A stretch of DNA of 64,000 bases, from the NCBI RefSeq assembly GCF_014779765.1, contig NZ_JACXZA010000002.1, forward strand, positions 1,018,469 to 1,082,468, written 5' to 3'. Positions 36,054-45,829 of this stretch are shown piece by piece. The position numbers and the translations under genes are program-made. The first letter of the stretch is position 1; each line of letters opens with the position of its first letter. This DNA comes from Paenibacillus terricola (GTDB lineage: Bacteria; Bacillota; Bacilli; Paenibacillales; Paenibacillaceae). The notes below the pieces were generated by a model. That model was given only the letters and a program-made list of their open reading frames with translations, did not search any database and was not told the DNA's origin.

Positions 36054-36935
36054 TTATCTCACTACAGTTCCGAATGTGATTTTCATATTGGAAGCATAAG
36101 TTAAATATGATTCCAGATTGAAATACTCTGATAGAAATAGTTCATTCTCATACTGAATCTCTGCATCTTGAACAGTGGCTCCACGTTCAATTAATTTGTT
36201 AACGAAGCCGTCTTTATCCTCACTAGGAGCATTCGCATATCCGCTCTCAATAAAACGGGTATACAACCTATTCTGGCTGTCGACTTCCATATTCGGATGA
36301 AGGAAGTTCACTTTATCGGAAACTCTGCATTCGATATCCTTCAAACCTAATTGACTGAGATAAATCGGTATCTTCATCCCTATGTTCCCGTCCTTGCCGC
36401 TGCGAGCAGCATCTTGTTCGAAGAGATTCTGGAGGAAGCCTAAATGGGTAAACCTAGATTGGTCATGTCCATGCAAATAGAAATTGGACGTGCTTGCAAT
36501 CCAGTGAGGTTCAAAAGTAATAACTTTTCCATTATCAACAACACTATCAGTCATTTTCTTCAGTATGGTCATCGGATTCGGTACATGAAGTAAGAAGGAA
36601 TGGCATATTGCAATGTCGTATTCCCTTTCCAGAGCGACCTCCTGAATATCTCCTTGAAGAAACGCTGTCTTGTAAGGGAGTGACGCGAACAGTTCCCGCG
36701 CCTCACTAAGCATCTTATCCCCTAAGTCGACCCCAGTATAAGTTGAACCCTCGGGCAACATTGGAAGCAGCTTCAAGCCTAAATAACCGTAACCGCAACC
36801 GAAATCAATTAGATGTACAGGAGCTTCGATTTTCCAGACCCTGCCAACCAAAAATTCGATATAATCATCATTGTAAAATAAGTCTCTCGATTGGCGAAGG
36901 TATTCAATCTGAGTATCCCAATAATATTCACTCAT
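36054..36935 (-). CDS. Class I SAM-dependent methyltransferase
   Basis: 293 residues with the SAM-binding motif LIDFGCGYGYLGLKLLPMLPEG near residue 40, then YTGVDLGDKML (acidic residue for ribose) and YDIAICHSFLLHVPNP (motif IV region). The C-terminal 120 residues vary within the family. The target, small molecule or macromolecule, is not evident. ATG at 36935 follows AAGGAG. Confidence 0.9.
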   Translation of the reverse strand: MSEYYWDTQIEYLRQSRDLFYNDDYIEFLVGRVWKIEAPVHLIDFGCGYGYLGLKLLPMLPEGSTYTGVDLGDKMLSEARELFASLPYKTAFLQGDIQEVALEREYDIAICHSFLLHVPNPMTILKKMTDSVVDNGKVITFEPHWIASTSNFYLHGHDQSRFTHLGFLQNLFEQDAARSGKDGNIGMKIPIYLSQLGLKDIECRVSDKVNFLHPNMEVDSQNRLYTRFIESGYANAPSEDKDGFVNKLIERGATVQDAEIQYENELFLSEYFNLESYLTYASNMKITFGTVVR

Positions 36936-36949
36936 ATAAACGGCACTCC

Positions 36950-38176
36950 TTATTTGGAATTATCTATTCTCGTCGAACTTGGAATGTCTGAGTCAGGAAT
37001 CGAGATCGTCTCGCATCCATTGAACTTCGCAAACTTTTTGAGACAATCGTCAAGGGCTGTCTGCAGTTTCTTTGATTGCTTCACACCGTGTTCATACCAG
37101 ATGTTTTTAACGACAAGCATCCCGGTTTTTCGCTCAGCGATTACCTCGACACGTCCGATGAAGCTGTCTCCATATAATAAAGGGAGAACATAATATCCGA
37201 ATTTCCGTTTAGTAACGGGTGTGTAAATCTCCCAGGTGTAATCAAAGCCGAACAATTGGTTAATAAGCTTCCTGTCCCATAACATATTATCCAATGGTGC
37301 GACCAACTCGCAGCGATATTTTAGCTCTGGATTCGAAAGGACGGCTTCAATAAGCGGCAAGTCTTCCGTGCAGCAATATAGCATTTCCTTCAAATGTTCA
37401 ACGGAAACCGCTGCAATTTTATCTTCAATCAATAATTGCTGGAATACCTCTTTACGTTCTTCTGATTTCAGTCCCCAAATGTTCAACCAAGCATCGGATG
37501 CACGATTCCACAAAAGTCCGACAGCGCCAATCCGACGCAATACCCGCCATTTTTGATGTTCGAGTTCGCTAACTAGTGGATCTGGGGTATTCAGCAAATT
37601 TGCCTCAATATGCTTCTCGGCGATATCGTAATATTTGCGTGTGCGATTCTTGTGATGGATAATCAAATCGCCTGTCGAATACATCTGTTCGAGTACGGAA
37701 CGGGTAACATTATTTCCACCGCTCCAATGGATTGCCGATCGCCAAGTGAATTCCGCATCCAATTGCAAATCATCCGAACCTATCGGACCGTGATTCAGGA
37801 TATGAGTCCGCACTTGCTCAGTCAAAGCTTGCATTTCAGGATAGTGTTCCGCATGTCGTCGAGCGGCCTGCCTATACCTCTCAAAATAAGGCCAGTCCTC
37901 GACAGGGATAATTGCCAGTTGCTTATCGGGATAATCGACTAAACGTCTTTCTACATACAGCAGCTCGTCGAGCATTCCCTTGCTAAACCCCTTGACTCTC
38001 GACTGCAACACCAATTCGGAGTTTTTACCGCATACATCGATGGGATCATATTGGACGCAGCCTGCCTGTCGAACAAAATCCAATACGCCCTGTTTTCCTA
38101 TAAATTTGTATTCTCCCAGCAGACCATGCTTCAACAACATAAATTGTCGTGCTTGACGGTTTGTTAAGTTGATCAT
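36950..38176 (-). CDS. YcaQ-like winged-helix DNA glycosylase family protein
   Basis: About 408 residues. Tandem winged-helix DNA-binding family (HTH_42) with CVQYDPIDV near residue 40, corresponding to the catalytic QxD region of the crosslink-repair glycosylases YcaQ/AlkX, and HWSGGNNVTRSVLEQM, IGAVGLLW and a late LLYGDSFIGRVEV. It probably unhooks or tolerates DNA interstrand crosslinks or alkyl adducts; specificity is inferred from the family. Start at 38176 with AAAGGTG upstream; the frame has an earlier ATG at 38197. Its neighbour encodes a UvrA paralogue. Confidence 0.85.
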   Translation of the reverse strand: MINLTNRQARQFMLLKHGLLGEYKFIGKQGVLDFVRQAGCVQYDPIDVCGKNSELVLQSRVKGFSKGMLDELLYVERRLVDYPDKQLAIIPVEDWPYFERYRQAARRHAEHYPEMQALTEQVRTHILNHGPIGSDDLQLDAEFTWRSAIHWSGGNNVTRSVLEQMYSTGDLIIHHKNRTRKYYDIAEKHIEANLLNTPDPLVSELEHQKWRVLRRIGAVGLLWNRASDAWLNIWGLKSEERKEVFQQLLIEDKIAAVSVEHLKEMLYCCTEDLPLIEAVLSNPELKYRCELVAPLDNMLWDRKLINQLFGFDYTWEIYTPVTKRKFGYYVLPLLYGDSFIGRVEVIAERKTGMLVVKNIWYEHGVKQSKKLQTALDDCLKKFAKFNGCETISIPDSDIPSSTRIDNSK

Positions 38177-38343
38177 TCGCGCACCTTTCTTCTTCAATAT
38201 AGTTATTATAGGATCGATTCTCCTTCAGCCACTTGGCTGCAAAAGGAATAGCATGTTGAAGCTCCAGCAGCTTGCTGTTAGCTTGACCGATCTTTCCTCG
38301 AATCGTTCCGGGGTAGGTTACGTTTATCCACCATCAATAAAAG

Positions 38344-38381
38344 AAGAGAACCAGCAATGCAGCAGCAAGGCTGATTCTCTT
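38344..38381 (-). terminator. Terminator after the UvrA-like gene
   Basis: AGAGAATCAGC and GCTGGTTCTCT form an imperfect stem followed by TCTTTT on the minus strand. Confidence 0.78.
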
Positions 38382-38395
38382 ATCCTTCCTCTCCT

Positions 38396-41332
38396 CTAGA
38401 CCACAGGCACCTCGCGCAGCTCGCCCCGCTCCTTCAGGTATGCCTTCAAACAAGCACCTGTATGCGATGATGGCTCCTCCATCACCTGCTCCGGCGTCCC
38501 TTGCGCAACGACTAGTCCGCCGCCGCGGCCTGCCTCAGGACCAAGATCAATGATATGATCGGCGACCTTGATGACATCGAGGTTATGTTCGATCACAAGT
38601 ACCGTATGTCCCGCATCTACAAGGCGATTCAAGCAGTCGAGAAGCTTCTGGATATCTGCGAGATGCAAGCCTGTCGTTGGCTCGTCAAGAATGTACAAGT
38701 TATGCGCGCCGCGTTTGATCTTGCCAAGCTCAGCCGCCAACTTAATCCGCTGCGCTTCCCCTCCGGACATGATCGTCGCCGATTGTCCCAGCTGCAGGTA
38801 ACCAAGACCAAGCTGATTCAGAATGTTCAACTTGTGTACGATGAGCTTCTCGTCTTGGAAGAACACCTCCGCATCTTCAATAGACATGTTCAAGATGTCG
38901 TTGATCGTCTTGTCTTTATACTTAATCTCAAGCGTATCCGCTGTATATCGTGCGCCTTTGCAAGAAGGGCACACGGTCTCAACGTCCGGCATGAACTGCA
39001 ATGCCGTCGTTATCGTACCGTAGCCTTTGCACTCCTCGCATCGGCCGCCCTTCGCATTGAAGCTGAACTGCGTTTCCGTATAGCCCCGCTCAACCGATTC
39101 CGGCAACGATGCATACAACGAACGAATGCGGTCGAACAAGCCAACATAGGTCGCAGGGTTCGACGTCGGCATACGACCGATCGGCGATTGGTCGATGCTG
39201 ATGACGTTATTGATCTGCTCGTGCCCTTCAAGTGCGTCGTGCTCACCAGGTATGATCCGCACGTCTTGGAACAAGTGAGCTAGCTTCTTGTACAACACTT
39301 GGTTGACGAGACTGCTCTTACCGGATCCCGACACACCTGTCGCACAGACGAACATCCCAAGCGGGATCTCCACATCGATGTTACGCAAGGTATTCTCCCG
39401 AGCACCAACAATCCGCAGTACACGTCCATCGCATTGCCGACGCTTAGCTGGCAGCGGAATCGTACGTCGTCCGCTCAAGTACTGCCCCGTCAGCGAATCC
39501 GGATGTTTCCTAAGATCCTTGATCGTTCCTTGCGCGACGATATTGCCGCCATGAATACCAGGTCCTGGCCCGATTTCAATCACATGGTCAGCCTCTGCTA
39601 TCGTCTCGACATCGTGCTCAACGACGATGACCGTGTTGCCCGTATCTCGCAGCTTCTTCAATGTCTCAATGACACGTCGTCCATCTCGCGGATGGAGTCC
39701 GATGCTCGGCTCATCCAGTACGTACAACATGCCCATCAGGCCAGAACCAATCTGCGTAGACAATCGTATCCGCTGTGCTTCTCCACCCGATATCGAATCC
39801 GACCGACGGTTCAAGCTGAGATAGCCAATGCCGATATCGATCAGCAGCTTGATTCGACTCGTCAGCTCGTGCAGAATCGGTACTCCTACGGATTGCAGCC
39901 GTTCTGGAACAACAAGATGGCCCAACCGAGGCAGCAGCTCGTCAATCGGCATCGTACAAGCCTCATGTACGGTCAAACCACCGATTGTTACAAGAAGCCG
40001 CTCAGACTTCAGCCTTGTACCTCTGCATTCCGGACAAGTATGCTCAACCATAACCTTCTTGAACATACTCTCTTCGTAGCCTTTCACATCCTGCTTCTTC
40101 CGCGAGTTCCGGTACCAGCGATCGATCTCGCCGACGATTCCATCGAACGTGAACATCTTGCCGACATGCTGCTGTATCCATGGTGCCTGATCATTCGTTT
40201 CCGTACCAAGGAACGGGAAACGCGCTCCCTTCGTGCCATAGAACAGCAGATCATAATCCCGCTTCGGCATACCGCGCAGCGGAACATCAAGATCAATGCC
40301 GAAGTGCTGTGCCATGCTATAGATGACCATGTTGCGCCATGCCTTCGGATTGTTCATTTTATAGATTCGCTCATTGAGTGCGCCCTTGCGAATGCTTCGA
40401 TCCGGGTTATCGATCATCAGCTCCGGCTTCGCGTACTTGTATACACCAAGTCCAAGGCAAGTACGGCATGCGCTGTCAGCATCATTGAAGGAGAAGTAAT
40501 GCGGCAGCAGCTCACCAACGACCAATTGATGCTCCACACATCCGAATCCACGGTAGAACGGTGCCATCACATGAACGTGAGCGTCACTCTCCGTCTCAAC
40601 CCCAGCCGAGTCGCCCGCTATTGCAATGTGCAGAAACCCTTCTCCCAGCTTTAGTCCATCCTCCACCGATCGAACAAGCGACTTGTACACTTCGCGGCTG
40701 ACCAAGAACTTGTCGACCAGCACCTTCATATCATACGGCGTATGCTCGTCAAGCTCGATGTTCTCACTCGCATCATGCATAACACCGTCAATTCGATACA
40801 TCCGATAGCCCTTCTCACGAATCTCATCGAACAGCACCGAATAATCTTCGCCGTACAGCTTCTTCACTGGCGCATAGATTTCAACCCTTTGCCCTTCCAG
40901 CTTCGTAACGATATGTTCAGCAATCTGGGCGGGCGTCTTCACGGTCAACTCATCCCGACAGTGCGGGCAATGGGGTGTGCCAACTGTCGCAAACAGTAAG
41001 CGAACGTAGTCATAGATATCCGACATTGTGCCAACCGTCGAACGCGGATTGGGAACGCCGGTCTTCTGCTCAATCGAGACAACAGGCGATAAGCCGGTTA
41101 TGTAGTCAATATCAGGTTTCTTCAATTGCGGGATATAGCGCTTCGCATAACTTGATGACAGCGATTCCAAGAATCTACGCTGCCCCTCACCATAGATGAC
41201 ATCAAATGCCAGCGTTGATTTGCCAGAGCCGCTGACGCCGGTAATAACCGTAATCTGATCACGCGGGATATCGACAGAGATGTTGTTCAGGTTGTTCTGC
41301 CGCGCACCTTTAATCGAGATCGATTTGTGCAT
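38396..41332 (-). CDS. UvrA-family ABC ATPase (paralogue with a degenerate first zinc finger)
   Basis: 978 residues with two ABC ATPase modules. Module 1 has Walker A GVSGSGKSTLAFD and signature LNRRSDSISGGEAQRIRL; module 2 has GVSGSGKSSLVNQ, SATIMSGGEAQRIKLA and ILDEPTTGLHLADI. A UvrB-binding-like domain is present (about 130-245). The second zinc finger is intact (CEECKG ... CPSCKG), but the first keeps only CRTCLG; the preceding CxxC is replaced by GCVEHQ. It may be a damage-recognition paralogue or an antibiotic-protection UvrA-like protein rather than the housekeeping uvrA. It lies 8 bases downstream of a nucleotidyltransferase gene and probably shares its transcript. Confidence 0.88.
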   Translation of the reverse strand: MHKSISIKGARQNNLNNISVDIPRDQITVITGVSGSGKSTLAFDVIYGEGQRRFLESLSSSYAKRYIPQLKKPDIDYITGLSPVVSIEQKTGVPNPRSTVGTMSDIYDYVRLLFATVGTPHCPHCRDELTVKTPAQIAEHIVTKLEGQRVEIYAPVKKLYGEDYSVLFDEIREKGYRMYRIDGVMHDASENIELDEHTPYDMKVLVDKFLVSREVYKSLVRSVEDGLKLGEGFLHIAIAGDSAGVETESDAHVHVMAPFYRGFGCVEHQLVVGELLPHYFSFNDADSACRTCLGLGVYKYAKPELMIDNPDRSIRKGALNERIYKMNNPKAWRNMVIYSMAQHFGIDLDVPLRGMPKRDYDLLFYGTKGARFPFLGTETNDQAPWIQQHVGKMFTFDGIVGEIDRWYRNSRKKQDVKGYEESMFKKVMVEHTCPECRGTRLKSERLLVTIGGLTVHEACTMPIDELLPRLGHLVVPERLQSVGVPILHELTSRIKLLIDIGIGYLSLNRRSDSISGGEAQRIRLSTQIGSGLMGMLYVLDEPSIGLHPRDGRRVIETLKKLRDTGNTVIVVEHDVETIAEADHVIEIGPGPGIHGGNIVAQGTIKDLRKHPDSLTGQYLSGRRTIPLPAKRRQCDGRVLRIVGARENTLRNIDVEIPLGMFVCATGVSGSGKSSLVNQVLYKKLAHLFQDVRIIPGEHDALEGHEQINNVISIDQSPIGRMPTSNPATYVGLFDRIRSLYASLPESVERGYTETQFSFNAKGGRCEECKGYGTITTALQFMPDVETVCPSCKGARYTADTLEIKYKDKTINDILNMSIEDAEVFFQDEKLIVHKLNILNQLGLGYLQLGQSATIMSGGEAQRIKLAAELGKIKRGAHNLYILDEPTTGLHLADIQKLLDCLNRLVDAGHTVLVIEHNLDVIKVADHIIDLGPEAGRGGGLVVAQGTPEQVMEEPSSHTGACLKAYLKERGELREVPVV

Positions 41333-41340
41333 CGTATCGT

Positions 41341-42267
41341 CTACATCCTTTCATCCAACATGAAATAGGCAAGCTCGTCCACTTCAATACGGCTCTTCGG
41401 CGTTAGCTTGATTGGCGAGGAAGCTTTGTCGATCAAACCTTTCTCAGCCAGCCACTCCGTCCCGTGTACGATCAGAGCGTCCTCCATACGATGCTTCTGT
41501 TTCATATATTGCATGATTTCAGAGAAAGGCCGCACATCCTGTTCCTCTTTCAAGTACTGGAACAATAGGCGGAACAGCTCGTCCTTGTGCCGCAGCAAAT
41601 AACCGTCCGCGCGCCGGACAGCTTCCATTAACGTCGCTTCATCTTTGGGACCGTGAATCAGATCGTTGTACATCCAGTTGAAGAAGTCAGGATTATAACG
41701 AAGCGCTTGATGAATGACCTCTCGGGTCGGAATGTCGCGATTCAATAATACTTCGATCTGCGCCAATGAATCTACGATTCGTATGAGATACACGAACGAA
41801 TAGGTCGGATCCTTCTTCACCGTCGCCCATTTCTCTGCTTTCTCTAAGAAGAGGATCGTCTGAGACGCGATCATCAGCAGTTGGATTTCACGGTCGCGAT
41901 CACCGACCTTGCTCATCCGCTCGTGGATATCTCGCACTGCTTCGTCTTTACAATAGACAAGCGTGCTTTTGAACAGAAAGGAATGAATGAAACTTCCTTG
42001 AACGACCCGCTCTTGCTGCTTCCGGAACTCGGTACGCGATAACAGATTCACACTGAATACGATGCCATTCTCTACGAGATGAAACGGCGCATAGGCTCGC
42101 TTCTCATCATCGCTTACAAGATAAACATCAATATCCGACTTCTCCCATACCTCATCATAGGAGAGGCTTCCTCCAATGAAGATGGCTAGGATATGGCTGT
42201 CCTGTCGGACCCGCTCGACGAACGTCTCCATCGCCGTACGGTACTTCAGTTGTAGTGCATCGTTCAT
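41341..42267 (-). CDS. Nucleotidyltransferase-domain protein
   Basis: 308 residues. The N-terminal third has the polymerase-beta fold signature FIGGSLSYDEVWEKSDIDVYLV (GS followed by DxD metal ligands), and the rest is helical with a C-terminal winged-helix-like part. Such proteins may transfer a nucleotide to an antibiotic or protein (aminoglycoside adenylyltransferase-like); the substrate is unknown. ATG at 42267 has AAGGGAG upstream. Confidence 0.82.
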   Translation of the reverse strand: MNDALQLKYRTAMETFVERVRQDSHILAIFIGGSLSYDEVWEKSDIDVYLVSDDEKRAYAPFHLVENGIVFSVNLLSRTEFRKQQERVVQGSFIHSFLFKSTLVYCKDEAVRDIHERMSKVGDRDREIQLLMIASQTILFLEKAEKWATVKKDPTYSFVYLIRIVDSLAQIEVLLNRDIPTREVIHQALRYNPDFFNWMYNDLIHGPKDEATLMEAVRRADGYLLRHKDELFRLLFQYLKEEQDVRPFSEIMQYMKQKHRMEDALIVHGTEWLAEKGLIDKASSPIKLTPKSRIEVDELAYFMLDERM

Positions 42268-42371
42268 GAATGTCCTTCACTCCCTTAGGTTCAATTCCAT
42301 TCAGTCGAATGTTTGTTCTCACATTCTACCAGAGAACCCCTTAAAAAAGGAAGTGTTGATTTGGAACAATT

Positions 42372-43310
42372 TTACGTTAATCGGAAACCGCTTCCTTGCA
42401 GCATATAGTCCAAATACGCCTCGCGCAAACCATCATCGAAATGAACCGTTGGCCGCCAGAATAACTCCGATGACGCCTTCTCATTATCAAGACAGCTGTG
42501 CAACGTATCACCTGCACGCGGTGACTCGGTATGCACAATAGGATGAGGCGCTCCATGAATTGCAATAAGACGGCTAGCAAGTTCGTTTACTGATATGCTT
42601 GCCCCTGTGCTCACATGGTACGTGCCATTTCGACCGAGCAACGTCGCGGACAGCAGCGCTTTCACCACATCACCGACGTTAACGAAATCTCTTGTCTGAT
42701 TGCCATCCCCGTGGATCGTAATTGGCTGTCCTTTGCGCAGTTGATTCATAAACAGCGGAATGACATTACCTTCCCCTTGCGGCTGCTGCCTCGGTCCATA
42801 CACATTGGAGAACCGCAGAATGGTGTAGGACAATTGATGTACCTCCGAGAATAACCGGATATATTGCTCGGAGAAACATTTGGACAATGCGTAGAAAGAT
42901 ACGGGTTGAATAGGGTCACTCTCCAGCAGTCGATCCCGAACCGTTGAACCATAAACAGCAGCAGTTGATGCGAAAATAAACTTGGAAACAGAAGCTCGCA
43001 TACACGCGGTCAGCAGCTTAAGCGTCCCCAATACATTAACTTTCACGTCTGCTACCGGATCTGTCATTGATTTCAGTACATTCGCCTGCCCCGCCAAATG
43101 AAAGACGATGTCCGGACGCTCTCGCATAACCAATTCATAAGCTTGATCCGAACCAATATCCATCTGATGCAATACTGCACCTTCAGGGACATTACTCAGT
43201 CGACCAGTACTAAGGTCATCAATTATCTGGACATATGCACCTCTGGACAATAATGTTTCGACTAGATGCGAACCGATGAATCCAGCGCCGCCTGTAACGA
43301 TCGCCCTCAA
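42372..43310 (-). CDS. NAD-dependent epimerase/dehydratase (GalE-like)
   Basis: 312 residues, extended SDR. The N-terminal VTGGAGFIGSHLVE binds NAD; DDLSTGR, FHLAGQANV, the catalytic Ser in FASTAAVYG and YALSK (Tyr/Lys) follow; SNVYGPRQ is near the sugar-binding region. Likely a UDP-glucose 4-epimerase or related nucleotide-sugar epimerase for surface polysaccharide; exact substrate not decided. TTG start at 43310 with AGGTGAG upstream. Confidence 0.9.
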   Translation of the reverse strand: MRAIVTGGAGFIGSHLVETLLSRGAYVQIIDDLSTGRLSNVPEGAVLHQMDIGSDQAYELVMRERPDIVFHLAGQANVLKSMTDPVADVKVNVLGTLKLLTACMRASVSKFIFASTAAVYGSTVRDRLLESDPIQPVSFYALSKCFSEQYIRLFSEVHQLSYTILRFSNVYGPRQQPQGEGNVIPLFMNQLRKGQPITIHGDGNQTRDFVNVGDVVKALLSATLLGRNGTYHVSTGASISVNELASRLIAIHGAPHPIVHTESPRAGDTLHSCLDNEKASSELFWRPTVHFDDGLREAYLDYMLQGSGFRLT

Positions 43311-43498
43311 TAGGTCTCACCTCTCTCGCGAATGATACTCTTCCTCTATTCTATGGTTCATAGATAGATGTTGGCTCAATGTTTGTCCCCCGTAATTCGT
43401 ATATTCTGACCCTCAGCCCGATGCTTGCAGGTATAGAGATGTAACCTTTATCAATATTTCGCGTCTACTAGATATCTGCAACTAAAGGGGAATGTGGT

Positions 43499-43981
43499 AT
43501 GAAATTAAAGTTATTGATTGGCTTCCTCGCAATAATTGTCATTCTTTCTGGATGTTCCAATGGAGATGAGAGTGGAGAGAAAGCTAGTAGCAGGGTTAAG
43601 CTGGAGGACGTAACACAAGCGCTCGAAACCGGAGGATTAAAGCTGCTGCAAATTCACCCCAAGGGCGGCACATCGCCATTCGCTCAGATTAATGATGTGG
43701 GTGAGACATTTGCCATTGATACATATCGAATGGGCGATGTCACGGATGAGATCAGCTCGTCGATTACATCGTATGTGAATCTATACATTTATGTTTTCGA
43801 CTCCGATAAAGCTCGGATTGAGGGACGAAGCGCTCTAAATGATAAATTAGCAAGAGTCAATATGGTAGCTCCGCCTAGTGTGTTTGAGAATAAGAATATC
43901 CTTCTCATTCATTTCAATGGCAATGACGAGAAGGATAAACAATATGACCAAATGATTCAATCGGTCATTAGTGGGCTGTAA
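43499..43981 (+). CDS. Hypothetical lipoprotein
   Basis: 160 residues. MKLKLLIGFLAIIVILSGC is a lipoprotein signal with Cys at about residue 19. The mature part (LEDVTQALETGGLKLLQIHPKG, VNLYIYVFDSDKARIEG, NILLIHFNGN) has no family I recognise. ATG follows AAAGGGG. Plus-strand gene between minus-strand genes, with its own terminator. Confidence 0.85.
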   Translation: MKLKLLIGFLAIIVILSGCSNGDESGEKASSRVKLEDVTQALETGGLKLLQIHPKGGTSPFAQINDVGETFAIDTYRMGDVTDEISSSITSYVNLYIYVFDSDKARIEGRSALNDKLARVNMVAPPSVFENKNILLIHFNGNDEKDKQYDQMIQSVISGL

Positions 43982-44034
43982 TAGTTGATGATCTCGGATG
44001 AGTTCCGTTCGAGGGACAACCTGTATAGACTGCA

Positions 44035-44058
44035 AAGGACAGCCAGGCGGCTGTCCTT
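44035..44058. terminator. Bidirectional terminator between convergent genes
   Basis: AAGGACAGCC pairs with GGCTGTCCTT and is followed by CTATATTTT on the plus strand, between the lipoprotein gene and the convergent DinB-like gene. Confidence 0.85.
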
Positions 44059-44074
44059 CTATATTTTACAACAA

Positions 44075-44542
44075 TTAATGATTTAGAAACGCTTGAAGCT
44101 GCTTGATATGATGCTCATCATGCGCAATAAAGTCCGGCACATAATGATCGATCGCGAATGGATGCCCATCCCCATCTTGGCGTACCTCGATCCATTCCTC
44201 ATCTGATAGTTGCCGTATATGCTCAATAATCTCCTTACGATAACGAACCGCTAAATCAATGATCTCGGCCCGCTCTTTCGTCTTCGCATATTCCACGGCG
44301 TTACGGTTGAATTCATCGAAGTCCATATGCCTCACAGTAAGCGGCTGACGAACAGCAACCTTAGCAATCGCGCCTTCCAGGAAGTACTTGTCCCACAGCA
44401 TCATATGAGCGATAACGTCACGGGTTGTCCATTTGCCTCGTGCGATGGGCATTGCCCACGTCTCTTCATCCAACTGCCTTAAACCTTCAACGAAAGGGAT
44501 GAAACGCGCAAACTCCTCGATTAGCTGATCTTTACTGTTCAT
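44075..44542 (-). CDS. DinB-like helical-bundle protein
   Basis: About 155 residues with the four-helix DinB_2 pattern and the expected metal histidines (WTTRDVIAHMMLWDKYF; HDEHHIKQLQAF). Such proteins may be thiol-dependent transferases (bacillithiol-related in Bacillota) or stress proteins; the role here is unknown. The start at 44542 overlaps the end of the GNAT gene (44532), suggesting co-translation. Confidence 0.85.
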   Translation of the reverse strand: MNSKDQLIEEFARFIPFVEGLRQLDEETWAMPIARGKWTTRDVIAHMMLWDKYFLEGAIAKVAVRQPLTVRHMDFDEFNRNAVEYAKTKERAEIIDLAVRYRKEIIEHIRQLSDEEWIEVRQDGDGHPFAIDHYVPDFIAHDEHHIKQLQAFLNH

Positions 44543-45053
44543 GTACAAGCTTCCCATCTGCATGTTTAATGCGATTTGTTAAATGCTGTACCGGTCCTTT
44601 ATCATCAGCACGTCTTGTCTCGACAATAGGCTCGCTCGAATACTCCTGTATAACTCGCCGCCAGAACTGCTGCGCAGGCACATTCCAATCAAACTGACTG
44701 ACACGCCATTGTCCGATATAGCGGTCAAATGCCATAACAGCAGCTTTCCTGCCAACGCCCTGTCTACGATATTTCCGCAGGATGAAGAAGTGATTCAAGT
44801 AATAGCTGCTTTCCTCGACTAAATATTTAATGACGACGAACCCTGCCAATGCGTCGTCAGCTCGAATAAAGTACAAGTCGTGATTCGGATCTTCATACCA
44901 ACTTTGTATATCTAAATGGGTCACATAGAGGCCGTTCTCGTTGATGTTCGCGCCGCTTAGCTCAGACAAATCATAAGCGACCAGCTCGAGTAGACGCGAT
45001 AATGCAGCTAAGCCATCTTCTGTTACGTGCTCTAACGAAACGGAAACAGTCAC
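44532..45053 (-). CDS. GNAT family N-acetyltransferase
   Basis: 173 residues with the acetyl-CoA-binding signature FILRKYRRQGVGRKAAVMAFDR (R/Q-x-x-G-x-G) near residue 95 and a preceding strand HNHDLYFIRADDALAGFVVIKY-like segment. Substrate unknown. GTG start at 45053 with GGAAGTGG upstream. The DinB-like gene overlaps its 3-prime end by 11 bases. Confidence 0.87.
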   Translation of the reverse strand: MTVSVSLEHVTEDGLAALSRLLELVAYDLSELSGANINENGLYVTHLDIQSWYEDPNHDLYFIRADDALAGFVVIKYLVEESSYYLNHFFILRKYRRQGVGRKAAVMAFDRYIGQWRVSQFDWNVPAQQFWRRVIQEYSSEPIVETRRADDKGPVQHLTNRIKHADGKLVHEQ

Positions 45054-45137
45054 GCAGCCACTTCCTTCACGGTTCGGTTAGTATGAAGGTGCTCCGACTA
45101 ACTACCGGAACGCTTCACCTCTTTGACCTTCTATCTT

Positions 45138-45695
45138 CTATGTTCGGAAATACCCATTCGCCGCTGGCGTAACATCCTTGTGAAGCCCTGCACCCTCGGG
45201 ATTCCGTACAGCAACATCAAGCAGCCACTGTGTAAAACCGGCAACCTGCATCGATTTCAGCTCCTCCAACGTGAAGAAACCCGCTGCATCCACCTCTACC
45301 CCATCTGGAATTGGTTCTCCTCCGATATATTCCATCTCGTACGCAATGTATACGTTATGAACCGCGGCACGAGGCAAATCCCGCAGCGCCACGATGCTGA
45401 CAACGCGCGCCTCGACACCTGTCTCCTCCTGCACCTCGCGAACGACCGTCTCCTCGATTGGCTCCAATTGCTCAATGTATCCGCCTGGATTCGTCCAGTT
45501 GCCCTTGCCCGGCTCCTGCGCTCTGCGAACGAGCAGCACACGGTCATCCCGCATCACTAATGCGCCAACACCGATGCTGTAACTTCCCCAATGGACATAA
45601 TTGCAAGCTTCAGACGAGCATGCCCGCCGCTCCACACCATCCATCACGCGTGTCTCCATCGGATGGCCGCATTCCACACAATAATTGATCGCCAT
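45138..45695 (-). CDS. Nudix hydrolase with N-terminal zinc ribbon
   Basis: About 185 residues. A zinc-ribbon-like start (YCVECGHPM ... CSSEACNYVHW) is followed by a Nudix domain with the full box GGYIEQLEPIEETVVREVQEETGV. It probably hydrolyses a nucleoside diphosphate derivative; the zinc-ribbon type resembles NudC-like and ADP-ribose pyrophosphatase subfamilies. Start at 45695 follows AGGGGTGG. Confidence 0.88.
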   Translation of the reverse strand: MAINYCVECGHPMETRVMDGVERRACSSEACNYVHWGSYSIGVGALVMRDDRVLLVRRAQEPGKGNWTNPGGYIEQLEPIEETVVREVQEETGVEARVVSIVALRDLPRAAVHNVYIAYEMEYIGGEPIPDGVEVDAAGFFTLEELKSMQVAGFTQWLLDVAVRNPEGAGLHKDVTPAANGYFRT

Positions 45696-45790
45696 CAGTT
45701 CATCCACCCCTATCAAGTTCGCTTGCAATCTAGTTGTTTTGTATTTTCCTATGATAGCTTGTCTGAGACGATCCTGCTACCCTTCCCGAG

Positions 45791-45814
45791 AAAAATAAGG
45801 CCGCTTGCGCGGCC
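45791..45814 (-). terminator. Terminator of the mmg/prp operon
   Basis: GGCCGC and GCGGCC flank a 4-base loop, followed on the minus strand by TTATTTTT. It lies 16 bases past the prpD stop. Confidence 0.9.
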
Positions 45815-45829
45815 CCGCCCTACTAACAA

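Noticed and set aside
39299..40654. 451-codon plus-strand frame opposite the UvrA-like gene
   Set aside because: It is the antisense of a strongly conserved ATPase gene and shows no domain; long antisense frames are common in GC-rich genes.
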